This document shows, one piece after another, positions 47,003-57,322 of a DNA stretch of 64,000 bases. Position 1 is the stretch's first letter. The number at the start of each line of letters is the position of its first letter. The translations under genes and the position numbers were made by a program. The notes beneath the pieces were generated by a model. The model ran no database searches and was not told the DNA's origin. It saw nothing but the letters and a program-made list of their open reading frames with translations. The DNA comes from Hippopus hippopus (lineage: Eukaryota; Mollusca; Bivalvia; Cardiida; Cardiidae). The DNA lies in the NCBI GenBank assembly GCA_946811185.2, contig OX328101.1, positions 20,878,122 to 20,942,121 on the forward strand, written 5' to 3'.

Positions 47003-50000
47003 ATGGACGCTGTGGCTGAAATAATGGACGTTATGATAAACTCTTACACGGATCCGGATGAGCTTATGGACTTTGCAACGACCATGGGGATCCAGGATTC
47101 CGTGTCTGTAAGACTTAGACTTTTCCAGCTGAGACAGCAGGAATATGATAATGAGTTTATCGAAGAACAAATGGACTTGGTGCTGCAAACCCTAGGTGGA
47201 CGGATCCAGACTCCGGTTACTTTTAACAAGGAGGAGGGCATGGGCGTATCGCTAGAGTATGTACAAATACAGGAGGAAATTGATGGAGCTGTCAAAGCCC
47301 TTCTTTTTGATGACGATATGAACGAGACAGCAAGGTTGTGTTTGGAAGATGGTGATTGGGACGATCCATTTGTTCAGACAGGGGGAGGGGAAGAGCCACG
47401 GGCGGGACCCTCCGGTCTACAGAACGACAACAAACTGAAATACACAATGAGAAAGAAGGCCACCCGCACATATGCCAAAAATGCAGCAATAGATACAACA
47501 TATCAAGTAAAATTGGATGAGCGGTACAATGGTCAGCGGTTAATAGACGTGAGGCAGGGTCTTCATGACATGATCCAGGCAGCCCTTAACGAGGCCCGAG
47601 GACACCTACAGGGAAATGATCTAGGTCGTGTCGTGATACATCACGATGCTTTGCACAACCCTGTTGTCGTCCCTTTACAGAAGTGGGATACCCTTGACGC
47701 TAATAGAGTTATGGAGATCCTCGAAAAGGTACTCAATAGTAACCAGGAACTTTCGATCAATGAGACCTTTGATATAATAATAGGGACCATTGACCTACCT
47801 AAAGGAGGCGCGCGAAAACATATCTTACGTATTAAAGGTGAAAACACTTCATTGGATTTAAAACGCTCGGTAGTGACTATTGAGAATGAAGATAAAATGT
47901 GTATGGCAAGGGCCATTGGAGTCAGCTGGGCAAAATTAAAGAGGTGTACCAAGGAAGAATGGGAGGAGGTAACGAAAAACAGACAGGGAAAAAGTAGCTT
48001 GGAGTTGGTCTTAGAATATCAAAAAGCCCCCTTGTCTTACTATAACGACCTTGTCAACAAGAAGAAGAAACACCAAGGACAGCTGGCAAGGGCTCTGTGT
48101 AAGATGGCAGGCGTACCCATAGACCGAACAGCTAGTCTCAACGATGTGGAGGCGTTTGAGGAAATCCTAGGCGTACGCGTGATGGTCATCAGCGCTCGCC
48201 TAGGCAATAAATTTATTACTAGTCCTAGCAGTGACGAGCGTCCCTGTATCTACGTGTACTTGGTGGACGACGACCACTTTCATGCCATAACAAACATCAC
48301 CGGTTTTTTTTAGCGACTCCTATTTTTGCGAAAAATGTCTCAAACACTATAGTAATAGGGAATATCACCAGTGTGCAGAAAAATGTATAGTGTGCAAGAG
48401 GGACCACTGCCCTAAAACGAACCAGACTCTGAGGTGCACAGATTGTAACATGGACTGTAGGTCAGATGATTGTTACAAACAACACAAGAAAGTACCCTTA
48501 CACAAAAATGGAAGGAGAAAAGGTCAACCCAGCGGGCCATCCCAGTGTGAAAAGTGGTGGAGGTGCTTCAGGTGTTACAAGGTACTAAGGACTGACATAA
48601 GGGAGAAGGAGGACCATGTGTGTGGGGAATACTTTTGTAAGACTTGTGAAAAGTATGTGTTGGACGATCATCAGTGTTATTTAAGAGCGAAAGAATGTAA
48701 GGACAAGTTTGTACCTAAATATATATTTTTTGATTTTGAGTGTAGTCAGGATGATATGAGTGAGTGCGAGAATGGATACATACCGCAAAAGAAAATAGAA
48801 TGTGCAGATTGTCAATCATCACAGGTATGTAAGTCTTGTTCTAAGTGTAAAAACTGCAACACATCATGGTGCGGTGGAGCTACGCATCGTCCCAACTTTG
48901 TCTTAGCTCATTCGGTATGCCCAAAATGTATTGACAATGAATTGACTCCCAAATCAGTATGTAAGAGATGTGGCAGCCGTTGTAAAAAATGTCAAAAAAA
49001 TGTGGATGAGAAAGATTTGGGACCTTGTCCCGGGACATGTGGCTTTAGAGAAGTCACTTTCCAGGGACATGATACAGCTGAACAGTTTGGGCAATGGTTA
49101 TTTACGGAACAACACGAGTACTGCAAGGTGGTGGCTCATAACATGAAAGGTTATGACGGTTACTTTCTGCTAGAGTACCTCGTTGATCAGTCATTACGGC
49201 CAGACAAAATTATTTACAACGGGTCCAAGATAATGTACATGACAGTAGAGCGAGACTTACATATCAAGGTAATAGACAGTCTTAACTTCTTACCCATGAA
49301 ACTGTCAGCATTACCCAAAGCATTTGGTTTACATGAATTGAAAAAAGGGTGGTTCCCGCATTATTTTAATACCAGAGAGAATCAAAATTATGTTGGGCCC
49401 TACCCTGATGCTAAAGATTATGGTTACGATTTCATGGGTGAGAAAGAAAGAAGCGAGTTAGTAGAGTGGTTGAAACAGAGAAAGTGTGAGGTTTTTGATT
49501 TTAGAAAAGAGATGTTAGAATATTGTAGAAGTGATGTTGATATATTGAGACAAGCATGTTTGAAATTTAGACATTTGTTAATGAATGCAACGGGAGAAGA
49601 AAAAGAGGTCATAAATGGAAAGGGAAAGACTGAAAAAAGGTGGTTTGGGGCCGTAGATCCTTTCGACAGTGTCACGATTGCATCAGTATGCATGAATGTG
49701 TTTAGAAGTAAATTTCTAGAAGAAACGTGGAAGGTACAATTGTATGACACTGATGAATGGATTCCAGCCAAACTATGTGAAGGAGTGTTGTATGTACTGG
49801 TGAAAGATGAATGGGTGAGTGCAGCAAACTTGAAAGTCAAGGGTAAAGAGTTTGTAAGCACCCCGATAGCAAAGATTCCTCCCAGTGGATACAAAGAACA
49901 ATACAGTAAGGTGTCAATTCAGTGGTTAGAGTGGCGAGCGCGTACAGATCATGTACACATTCAGCATGCACTGAATGAAGGTGAAAAAAAGATACCAGGA

Positions 50001-51654
50001 ACACGATACAAATTAGATGGATATTGTGAAGAAACACACACAGCATACGAGTACCACGGATGTGTGTTTCACGGATGCCCTGTGTGTTTCCCAGACAAAC
50101 GGGAGGACACGTATCATCCCCTCACCAATCAATCACTGAATGAATTGTATGCTCTGACTCTAAAAAAGAAAGCATACCTCGAGCAATTAGGCATGAAGTA
50201 TGTGTGTATTTGGGACCATGACTTCAAAAAATTAAAGGACGAAAATGAAACACTCAAAGAATGCATTGCACAATTAGATGTAGCTGACCGATTAGACCCA
50301 AGAGAGAGTTTCTTCGGAGGGCGCACTAATGCCAGTCAACTCTATTACAAAACCAAAGAACATGAACAGGTCAAATACGTAGACTTTACAAGTTTGTACC
50401 CTTGGGTGAACAAGTATTGTCGGTATCCCGTTGGTCACCCCAAAATCTTGACCAAAGACTTCGGAAACATTGAGGAGTATTTTGGTATTGCCAAAATAAA
50501 GACATTGCCCCCGAGAGGGCTGTATCATCCAGTCCTCCTCTATAGATCAAATGGCAAACTGAAATTTCCTCTATGTCGTACCTGTGCGGATACCGAAAAT
50601 CAAGATTCATGTACATGTTCTTCTGAAGATAGGGTTTTAATTGGCACGTGGTGCATCCCCGAGATAAAAACGGCTCTAAGACTGGGTTACACACTAGAAA
50701 AAATATATGAAGTATACCACTGGGAGGAAACAACACAGTATGATCCTGAAACGGGTGATGGGGGGTTATTCGCCAAGTATATCAACACGTTTTTGAAATT
50801 TAAGCAAGAGGCGAGTGGCCCTCCTGATTGGGTCAAAACGAAACAAGACATGTCAAAATACATGGAAGATTATCATAAAAAAGAGGGTGTATTGCTGGAT
50901 CAAAACAGCATTGTAAAAAACCCTGGCAAAAGAGCTCTGGCCAAACTTTGTCTCAATAGCTTTTGGGGTAAGTTTGGACAGACTCAATATGCGTCAAACC
51001 AAAATATATCACGAAAGTCAAGCAAACTTATTTTTTCAAGTATTTTCTGATCCTACAAAAGAGCCTCTGAACTTTCATATACTCTCAAATGATATGATAC
51101 AAATAGAGTGGATTTATAAACATGACTTTCAGCCCGAAGACAACAAAACAAACATTTACTTAGCGACCTTTACAACATGTTGGGCCCGATTAAAATTGTA
51201 CGGTGTGCTTGAAAAGTTGAATAAAAGAGTGTTGTACTACGACACAGACTCTGTCATTTACGTGAGTAGACCCGGAGAGTTTGATCCTCCCTTAGGGGAC
51301 TACTTGGGTGAGTTGACGGATGAACTGAAGCAAGGAGAGCATATTGTAGAATTTGTGTCAGGAGGTCCAAAGAATTACGCATATAAGACCAATACCAACG
51401 AGGAAACATGTAAGGTCAGAGGGTTTACTTTGAACTACACTAATAGCAAACTAATCAATTTTGAAGCCGTGAAAGCTATAGTAACAGATTCAAAAAGCAG
51501 TTCAAATATTGTTGTAACCAACCCAAGTAAAATATGTAGAGATAAAAGAAAGAGGAAATTGTATAATAGAGAAGAAAAGAAAAGTTATCAAATGGTGTAT
51601 ACAAAGCGAAGGAAACTAGACAATTATGACACTGTACCATATGGATATGACTGA
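47003..51654 (+). pseudogene. polB: Protein-primed family B DNA polymerase (Polinton pPolB), two frameshifts
   Basis: About 1,550 codons encode the replicative polymerase. An N-terminal Polinton-specific region (47003-48313) leads into a Cys-rich zinc-binding part (48320-48700). The exonuclease follows: Exo I DFE (about 48733), a second Cys-rich insertion (48800-49040), Exo II NMKGYD (49140) and Exo III YCRSDVD (49519). The polymerase domain has motif A DFTSLYP (50383), motif B KLCLNSFWG (50944) and motif C YYDTDS (51238). The frame breaks at a T8 run (48304-48311) and near 50979-50985. Each break needs one base fewer, or two more, to continue. All catalytic motifs remain readable. The copy is either recently inactivated or carries assembly errors. 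A TATA box lies upstream. Confidence 0.9.
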
Positions 51655-51718
51655 TTTTTTTTTTGTCATTGTAGAGATTTTTTCTTTTTTCGTTCGTGGG
51701 TTGTTCAATGTCAATCAT

Positions 51719-52325
51719 TTTTCAAAAAAGTGTTAGTCATTTTTCAAAAAGTGTCACTCATTTTTCAAAAAGTGTCACTCGTTTTTACGTTTTTATACTT
51801 TTACAGGTAAATTCCCATAGGGTCTGTTTCAAAAAGTGTCACTCATTTTCATAAAAGTGTCACTCATTTTCAAAAAAGTGTCAGTCATTTTCAAAAAAGT
51901 GTCAGTCATTTTTCAAAAAGTGTCACCCGTTTTCCAAAAAGTGTCACTCGTTTTTAGGTTTTTATACTTTTACAGGTAAATTCCCATAGGGTCTGTTTCA
52001 AAAAGTGTCACTCATTTTCATAAAAGTGTCACTCATTTTCAAAAAAGTGTCAGTCATTTTCAAAAAAGTGTCAGTCATTTTTCAAAAAGTGTCACCCGTT
52101 TTCCAAAAAGTGTCACTCGTTTTTAGGTTTTTATACTTTTACAGGTAAATTCCCATAGGGTCTGTTTCAAAAAGTGTCACACATTTTTCATAAAAGTGTC
52201 ACTCATTTTCAAAAAAAGTGTCACTCATTTTCAAAAAAAAGTGTCACTCATTTTCCTAAAAGTGTCACTAATTTTCAAAAAAGTGTCACTCATTTTCCTA
52301 AAAGTGTCGCTTATTTTTCAAGATA
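51719..52325 (+). repeat. AGTGTCACTCATTTTC iteron-like array with 169-bp higher-order repeat
   Basis: Over 25 degenerate copies of a ~20-bp unit, AAAAGTGTCACTCATTTTC (with GTCAGTC and GTCACCC variants), follow the polymerase stop codon. A larger 169-bp period is marked by TTTTATACTTTTACAGGTAA at about 51791, 51960 and 52129. The frame at 52196-52390 is a repeat product. Its position between polymerase and the membrane-protein gene would suit a transcription or replication control region; that is inference. Confidence 0.9.
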
Positions 52326-52434
52326 CCAACTGTTGTTTATTTTATTGTGTTAACGTGATAATTGTATTGCTTATAAATAAAAAATTGTAAGAATGAGTTT
52401 CTTTTTGTGTTTTGAGTTAATCTAACGTAAGAAT

Positions 52435-52695
52435 ATGACAGAAACTCCCGAAAAAGAAACGTTTTTACGTTTCCCTAAACCTGACGAAGAAAGCCATAGT
52501 GACAAGTGGCATTTACTGGGCATCCGTGTCCCACAAGCAGAGATTGTCTACTTTTGTCAGATGATCATAGTGTACATCATTATTATTACGTCCATCATTA
52601 ACCTATCAGTACAAAACGGGTCGACCGAGCTTTGGGTATCACTCTTGAGTAGCAGTATCGGGTACGCTTTGCCTAACCCTAAACTTAAAAAATAA
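52435..52695 (+). CDS. Conserved Polinton single-span membrane protein
   Basis: The protein has 86 residues with a hydrophilic N-terminus. One strong transmembrane segment lies at about 38-58 (FCQMIIVYIIIITSIINLSV), followed by ELWVSLLSSSIGYALPNP. Short proteins with this Glu-Leu-Trp-Val, Leu-Pro-Asn-Pro ending sit just upstream of the ATPase in invertebrate Polintons, as I recall from the family. They may be virion or virus-factory membrane components, but function is unknown. Its stop codon overlaps the ATPase start (TAATG). Confidence 0.65.
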   Translation: MTETPEKETFLRFPKPDEESHSDKWHLLGIRVPQAEIVYFCQMIIVYIIIITSIINLSVQNGSTELWVSLLSSSIGYALPNPKLKK

Positions 52696-53369
52696 TGACC
52701 GTCCCTCTTCCATTCGAACCATGTTCTAGTATGTGTATTAGCGGACAAACTGGTAGTGGTAAAACCCAATGGGTGTACCGCTTTTTGAAACAAGTAAACC
52801 TCATGTACGGACGAGACCCCCCTTCTCATATTCTCTATTGCTACGGCATCCATCAAGACTTGTTTGATGTCATGGAGAGTTCCATTCCAAACTTTGACAG
52901 TAAGCAAGGACTACCTACTGCAGAAGAATTGGATGACTTCACAAGAGACAAAAAACACAAGTTAATCATTTTAGACGACCTAATGCACGAGGTCATGCGG
53001 AGTAAAGAAATGGAGTTACTGTTCACCCAAGGCTGCCATCACAGAAAAGTATCGGTGATTATGATCACACAAAACTTATACCCTGGGGGTAAACATGCCA
53101 GAACTATTGCTTTGAATACCTGGTACCTGGTGCTTATGAAAAATATTCGTGACATATCTCAAGTAGGAGTGCTAGGACGGCAGCTTTATCCCGGTAAATC
53201 CGGAGTGTTTATGAAGGCTTACGAAGATGCCCTTAATACGAGACAGTTATTTCATAGTGGACATGTCCCCTTACTCCGACGACAAGTACCGTTTAAGGAC
53301 TCGTATATTTCCCAACGAAGATCCTATTGTGTACCGTTTGACGTAAGAATGGAAATAAATAGCTTATAA
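52695..53369 (+). CDS. Genome-packaging ATPase (FtsK/HerA superfamily)
   Basis: The protein has 224 residues. Walker A is GQTGSGKT at residues 17-24 and Walker B is KLIILDD at 89-95. A conserved sensor-like stretch IMITQNLYPGG follows the second strand, as in packaging ATPases of Polintons and related double-jelly-roll viruses. It would pump element DNA into the capsid. The start codon overlaps the upstream stop by one base (TAATG), suggesting coupled translation. The frame is fully open and catalytic residues are present. Confidence 0.9.
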   Translation: MTVPLPFEPCSSMCISGQTGSGKTQWVYRFLKQVNLMYGRDPPSHILYCYGIHQDLFDVMESSIPNFDSKQGLPTAEELDDFTRDKKHKLIILDDLMHEVMRSKEMELLFTQGCHHRKVSVIMITQNLYPGGKHARTIALNTWYLVLMKNIRDISQVGVLGRQLYPGKSGVFMKAYEDALNTRQLFHSGHVPLLRRQVPFKDSYISQRRSYCVPFDVRMEINSL

Positions 53370-53378
53370 GAATACAAT

Positions 53379-53702
53379 ATGGTAGAACTAATTAAACAGC
53401 AACGTCACTTTTTATATTTAGTGGCCAACACTACAGCCGACCAGAGAAAAGCGCTTTTAAAAACTATTACCCGTCAACAACTAAGGGCGCTTAGTCAAAT
53501 TGCGTACAACATTATCCGGTTCAAAGGTAGATTGACACTTACGGAAAAAGCCACCTTAAAACGGCAGAGACGCTTTATTTACTTGCTTGGAGATCGTAAC
53601 ACGGGGTTTGTTCAAAAGAAGGAAGCTATCCAACATAAACAACGTATTATCCATACATTGGTGAAGATCGCTTCAGCCTACTTACAACCCGTATTACAGT
53701 AA
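53379..53702 (+). CDS. Small basic conserved Polinton protein (copy 1)
   Basis: The protein has 107 residues, rich in Lys/Arg and predicted mainly helical. The pattern is RKALLKTITRQQLRALSQIA, then a loop, then RRFIYLLGDRN and KKEAIQ. It aligns by eye with the leftward protein at 57319-57666 (RKNLLQNLTNRQLKAIIEVA ... RRLLLRTL ... KKTLL). Proteins of this pattern are common in Polintons. Function is unknown; a DNA-binding core protein is a reasonable guess from the charge. It starts 9 bp after the ATPase stop. Confidence 0.65.
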   Translation: MVELIKQQRHFLYLVANTTADQRKALLKTITRQQLRALSQIAYNIIRFKGRLTLTEKATLKRQRRFIYLLGDRNTGFVQKKEAIQHKQRIIHTLVKIASAYLQPVLQ

Positions 53703-53890
53703 TGGAGAAATACGTATTAGTGCCTTTCGAAAAGTTTGAGCGATTGAAAAAACTATCTGGGAGACAAGATGATCAGCAGAGAGAGGAAAGGGAAGATACC
53801 TCGAAAAAGAAGAATAAGAAATTAACACTATTTCCTCCGGGACTTAGAGAGAAGAAACGAAAGAAAGATATAGACTGGATTTCTTATTAA
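53702..53890 (+). CDS. Small charged Polinton protein with FPPG...DW C-terminus
   Basis: The protein has 62 residues, with N-terminus MEKYVLVPFEKFERLKKL, a very charged middle and a C-terminal LFPPGLREKKRKKDIDWISY. The Phe-Pro-Pro-Gly and final Asp-Trp motifs are of a type I associate with short Polinton ORFs; the protein at 56565 ends similarly (KDPDWAF). It overlaps the preceding stop by one base (TAATG). Function is unknown. Confidence 0.6.
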   Translation: MEKYVLVPFEKFERLKKLSGRQDDQQREEREDTSKKKNKKLTLFPPGLREKKRKKDIDWISY

Positions 53891-54013
53891 ATAACAACAC
53901 GACAATTTCATGATTTTATATTTTTATTAACAGAATAATACAATAAAAGTATACAAGAAGGCATGAGTCATTGTGTGTGGGTTTTTTTTTTTTTTTCATT
54001 ATTTCCTCCGTAT
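53891..54013. terminator. Convergent 3' region with polyadenylation signals
   Basis: AATAAA at 53941-53946 can serve the rightward genes. TTTATT at 54013-54018 is AATAAA on the minus strand and overlaps the major-capsid stop codon. Rightward and leftward gene sets meet here. Confidence 0.55.
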
Positions 54014-56555
54014 TTATTGTATATACACATTTCTCGCTTTATCGATTGTAAGTATTTCTGGAAAAGTAGCGTACAGCAACAATGTCACACTCTCTGGTAA
54101 AGGTTTAGCAAATTTGATTTCCAAACGGCAAAGACCTCTTCTTTTTGTGTTGAAAGAATAGTAGGGATCGATATCCAGCACATATAGGCAGTATCCTTGC
54201 TTGTACTCTTTGTATGTGATGTTGATATCATTTCTACAGGAAGTGAGGGTCTGATAACAGTCGGTGAAATGATTTCCTTCAAAATTAGGTTGCAAAGGTT
54301 GCGATGGTACGGATTGGCCATCAACGAAGAAACCGAGGTAACTGCAGTCGTAATGTTTCAGGTTGAATGGGTTTGTTTTGTAGTCTCCGTTATATGAAAC
54401 GCTCGGAACCGTCCCTATGATGATTTTGTTTGGCACCCTACCTTGAAATATATCGTCTGCGTGAAAACTATATTGTCCTTGCGCTATCGAGGTTGTTTTT
54501 ATCTCTGAGCGGAAATAAGGGTACATAGCGGGAGTGTCCTGAATCATTTTGTCGTGAGCCAGAAGCAAATCGTTCTGTAACCGCTGAATACAGAGCTTGA
54601 AACGGGCGTCAACGATTTGCACCTTGTAATTCGGAGTAAACGCATCTGTAATGATTCGAAAGGCATCGGATGCTTGCCAAAATTTAAGCCCCATTTGCAC
54701 TCCGTTAATAAGCAACTTGGGTTGTTGAAACAAGTCCACCGGGATACTTCCTTCCAGATCTATAATTTTACCACCCTTGGTCTTTTCATATCTTTGGAAT
54801 AAACCGGTATTTGATCCAGTTTTGGGGTCGCTATCGTCCAGATTCCGATAATCCTTGTAGAATAATTGACTGGTCAGAAAAGCTTCCTGTATAGATTGAT
54901 TGGTATTTAATAAGGTGTCAATGTAGGCCTTATACGGATGCGTGGTTCCGCTATTCGGGAGTGGTTTTTAGCTCCACTGGCCGAAGGCCAGCGGGCTTAT
55001 GTCATGGCCTGTTGTCCGTCGTGCGTCCGTCCGTCCGTCCGTCCGTGCGTCCGTCCGTCCGTGCGTTAACTTTTTTTTAAAATGTCTTCTTCTCTGAAAC
55101 TACCCATCCAATTTTGATGAAACTTCACAGAAATGATCCTGCCATGGTCCTCTTCAGAATTTCTTGAAAGAATTTAATTCCTTCAAAAACTCTGGTTGCC
55201 ATGGCAACAAAACTGAAAAATTTTGAAAATCTTTGAAAATCTTCTTGTCTGAAACCGTAAGGCCAAGGGCTACCAAATTTGGCATGTAGCTTTATCTAGT
55301 GGACCTCTACCAAGTTTCTTCAATTTATAGCCCTGGGGTCAAAATTGGCCCCGCCCCGGGGGTCACAAGTTTTACATGGGCTTATTTAGGGAGAACTTTA
55401 AAATTCCTCTTCTACCTAGCCATAGGGCCTAGAGCTACCAAATTTGGCATGTAGCTTTATCTAGTGGACCTCTGCCAAGATTGTTCAAATTATAGCCCTG
55501 GGGTCAAATTAGGCCCTGCCCGGGGGTAACAAGTTTTACATGGGCTTATATAACAAGTTTTACATGGGCTTATATAGGGAGAACTTTAAAATTCTTCTTT
55601 GACCTAGCCATGGGGCCTAGGGCTACCAAATTTTGCATGTGGCTTTATCTAGTGGGCCTCTACCAAGAGTGCCCAAATTATAGCCCTTGGGTCAAATTTG
55701 ACCCCACCCCGGGGGTCACAAGTTTTACATGGGCTTATTTAGGGAAAACTTTAGAAATCTCCCTGTACCTAGCCGTAAGGCGTAGGGCTACCAAATTTTG
55801 CATGTGGCTTTATCTAGTGGGTCTCTACCAAGAGTGCTTAAATTATAGCCCTGGGGTCAAAATTGGCCCTGCCCCGGGGGTCACAAGTTTTACATGGGCT
55901 TATGTAGAGAAAACTTAAGAAATCTCCCTGTACTTATTCATAAAGCGTAGGGCTACCAAATTTCGCATGTAGCTATATCTAAAGGCCCTTCACCAAGAGT
56001 GCGTAAATTATAGCCCTAGGGGGGGAATTTGATTCACCCTGAGGGGTCAGAAGTTTTACATGGGCTTATATAGTGAAATCTTTAGAAATCTTCTTGTTAC
56101 TAACCATATGAACTAGGGCTACCAATTTTAGTCCTGTTTCAGGGGTCTTATGTTCAAAACCAATTGGCCAAGTATTGTAATGTTTGGCATGTAGTGATTT
56201 TACGTATTAGCCAGTGGAGCGATACAGGGCCATCATGGCCCTCTTGTTGTTGTAAATGAATGTCCAGCTGTCTGAAAATGGTGTGCAAGGGTAAATTGAT
56301 TAGTCCCAGCGTATCATCTTCTGACACGGGTGTACCGTCTTGTAAAGTGAGTCTCAATTTCAGCCTCAATTTACATTCCTTCAAGTTGATGTAGGCGCTG
56401 GCCTGTGGTGGTATATTAAATTCCAAGCTCGATGAAGAATCGGTTACCGGATTAATGGGTCGGAATTCGATCCAATCTTTCGATAACAATGACGAATCTT
56501 TCGGGATCGGATTAAATAACGATAATTCTTCACTGTGCTGAATTTTACTATTCAT
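54014..56555 (-). pseudogene. Major capsid protein (double jelly roll), interrupted by a repeat
   Basis: The N-terminal part (56247-56555, 103 codons) and the C-terminal part (54014-54964, 316 codons plus stop) are separated by a 1.28-kb repeat. Their combined length of about 420 residues fits Polinton major capsid proteins. The N-terminal part has the typical Leu-His-x-Ile-Phe-Arg-Gln-Leu-Asp strand. The C-terminal part opens with THPYKAYIDTLLN, another family hallmark, and has the C-terminal LLLYATFPEILTID. In intact elements this protein builds the icosahedral capsid. It lies 9 bp after the coiled-coil gene in a tight leftward series. The inserted repeat has stop codons, so no full capsid protein can be made unless it is removed. 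Confidence 0.85.
54965..56246 (-). mobile_element. Helentron-like repeat inserted in the major capsid gene
   Basis: On the minus strand it starts CAAGAGGGCCATGATGGCCC TGTATCGCTCCACTGG. It ends GCTGGCCTTCGGCCAGTGGA GCTAAAA, with the hairpin CTGGCCTTCGGCCAG just before CTAA. The interior has about five ~200-bp units (GCTACCAAATTTGGCATGTA, TAGCCCTGGGGTCAAA) and a (GTCC)n run. Its ends match those of the element at 32951-34698, and its body matches 27723-28510. It is a recent arrival relative to the Polinton. Confidence 0.75.
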
Positions 56556-56564
56556 GCTAATTTT

Positions 56565-56909
56565 TCAAAATGCCCAGTCGGGATCTTTGCGATACGTTTT
56601 GTGAGTCTTCTTACGCTTGATATTCTTACGATCTTCGTCAACACCGTTCTTACGTTTTATTTGAGATTTTGCCCTATCAACTACTTCGGCTAATGGGCTC
56701 ACCATTTTTACCTGAGGAGTTTTGACTTTTTCAAGTTTTTCTTCCATATCTCGCAGCAGTTTATTCTTTTCTTCTAGTATTTTCTCCAAATTCCTTATTT
56801 GATCTGGGATGTGGTCTTTCGGTTTAAAATAGTCAATCCAATACTCCACATCTTCTTTGTACGGAACCCATTTCTGTAGTTTTGAATCAAAGACGTCTAT
56901 GGAACCCAT
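56565..56909 (-). CDS. Conserved Polinton coiled-coil protein
   Basis: The protein has 114 residues. N-terminus: MGSIDVFDSKLQKWVPYKED; a predicted coiled coil spans about 36-65 (IRNLEKILEEKNKLLRDMEE); the C-terminus is basic (KRKKTHKTYRKDPDWAF). Proteins starting with a Phe-Asp-x-x-x-Gln-Lys-Trp pattern between the two capsid genes are usual in Polintons. A structural or DNA-associated role is possible but unknown. It overlaps the penton gene by 13 bp and ends 9 bp before the major-capsid ATG. Confidence 0.65.
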   Translation of the reverse strand: MGSIDVFDSKLQKWVPYKEDVEYWIDYFKPKDHIPDQIRNLEKILEEKNKLLRDMEEKLEKVKTPQVKMVSPLAEVVDRAKSQIKRKNGVDEDRKNIKRKKTHKTYRKDPDWAF

Positions 56910-57322
56910 GATTTCTTGAAATGAAGGACACAGTGAAAATCGTTCGAATTCAAATCAATCGGTTTTAAATCTTCGCGTTTTAACGACAGCCTAATAGTGT
57001 TAAATTTCTTGACACTCACGGGTCTATAACGTCGATGAAGACATTCCGTAAATTTAAATTTCTTGTATCTTATTTCGATTTCTATATTGGTGAGAACGGG
57101 TTGTAACTTATTCCTGACAAACGTTTCCTCTATAATGTCACAATTCAAATACAACCGCTTACTTCGAGGTGTAAAGTCGCAGGTCAATGACGATTCTACC
57201 AGAGCACATAACCAACTTCCTTCTAAAATATAGTCCTTAGAAAACTGGAACAAGAAATCTGCGTTATTCTTACGTATATCGATAGATTCTGCGGAATTTA
57301 AATACAAGTAAAACTCTGTCAT
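56897..57322 (-). CDS. Minor capsid (penton-type) protein, single jelly roll
   Basis: The protein has 141 residues. It starts MTEFYLYLNSAES and has DFLFQFSKDYILEGSWLCAL, LYLNCDIIEETFV and HRRYRPVSVKKFNTI, the landmarks of the Polinton minor capsid/penton protein, ending in a FHCVLHFKK strand. It would occupy the capsid vertices. The ATG overlaps the upstream stop (ATGA), which fits reinitiation of translation. The frame is intact. Confidence 0.85.
   Translation of the reverse strand: MTEFYLYLNSAESIDIRKNNADFLFQFSKDYILEGSWLCALVESSLTCDFTPRSKRLYLNCDIIEETFVRNKLQPVLTNIEIEIRYKKFKFTECLHRRYRPVSVKKFNTIRLSLKREDLKPIDLNSNDFHCVLHFKKSWVP

Noticed and set aside
49424..50736. Reverse-strand open frames of 78-156 codons inside polymerase B
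   Set aside because: They are shadows of the forward polymerase frame, with no motif or homology I recognise.
50974..51654. Separate 226-codon gene after polymerase
   Set aside because: It carries polymerase motif C (YYDTDS) and continues the polymerase palm domain after a frameshift.
51719..52325. CRISPR array
   Set aside because: The repeats are contiguous without unique spacers, degenerate, and in a eukaryotic element.
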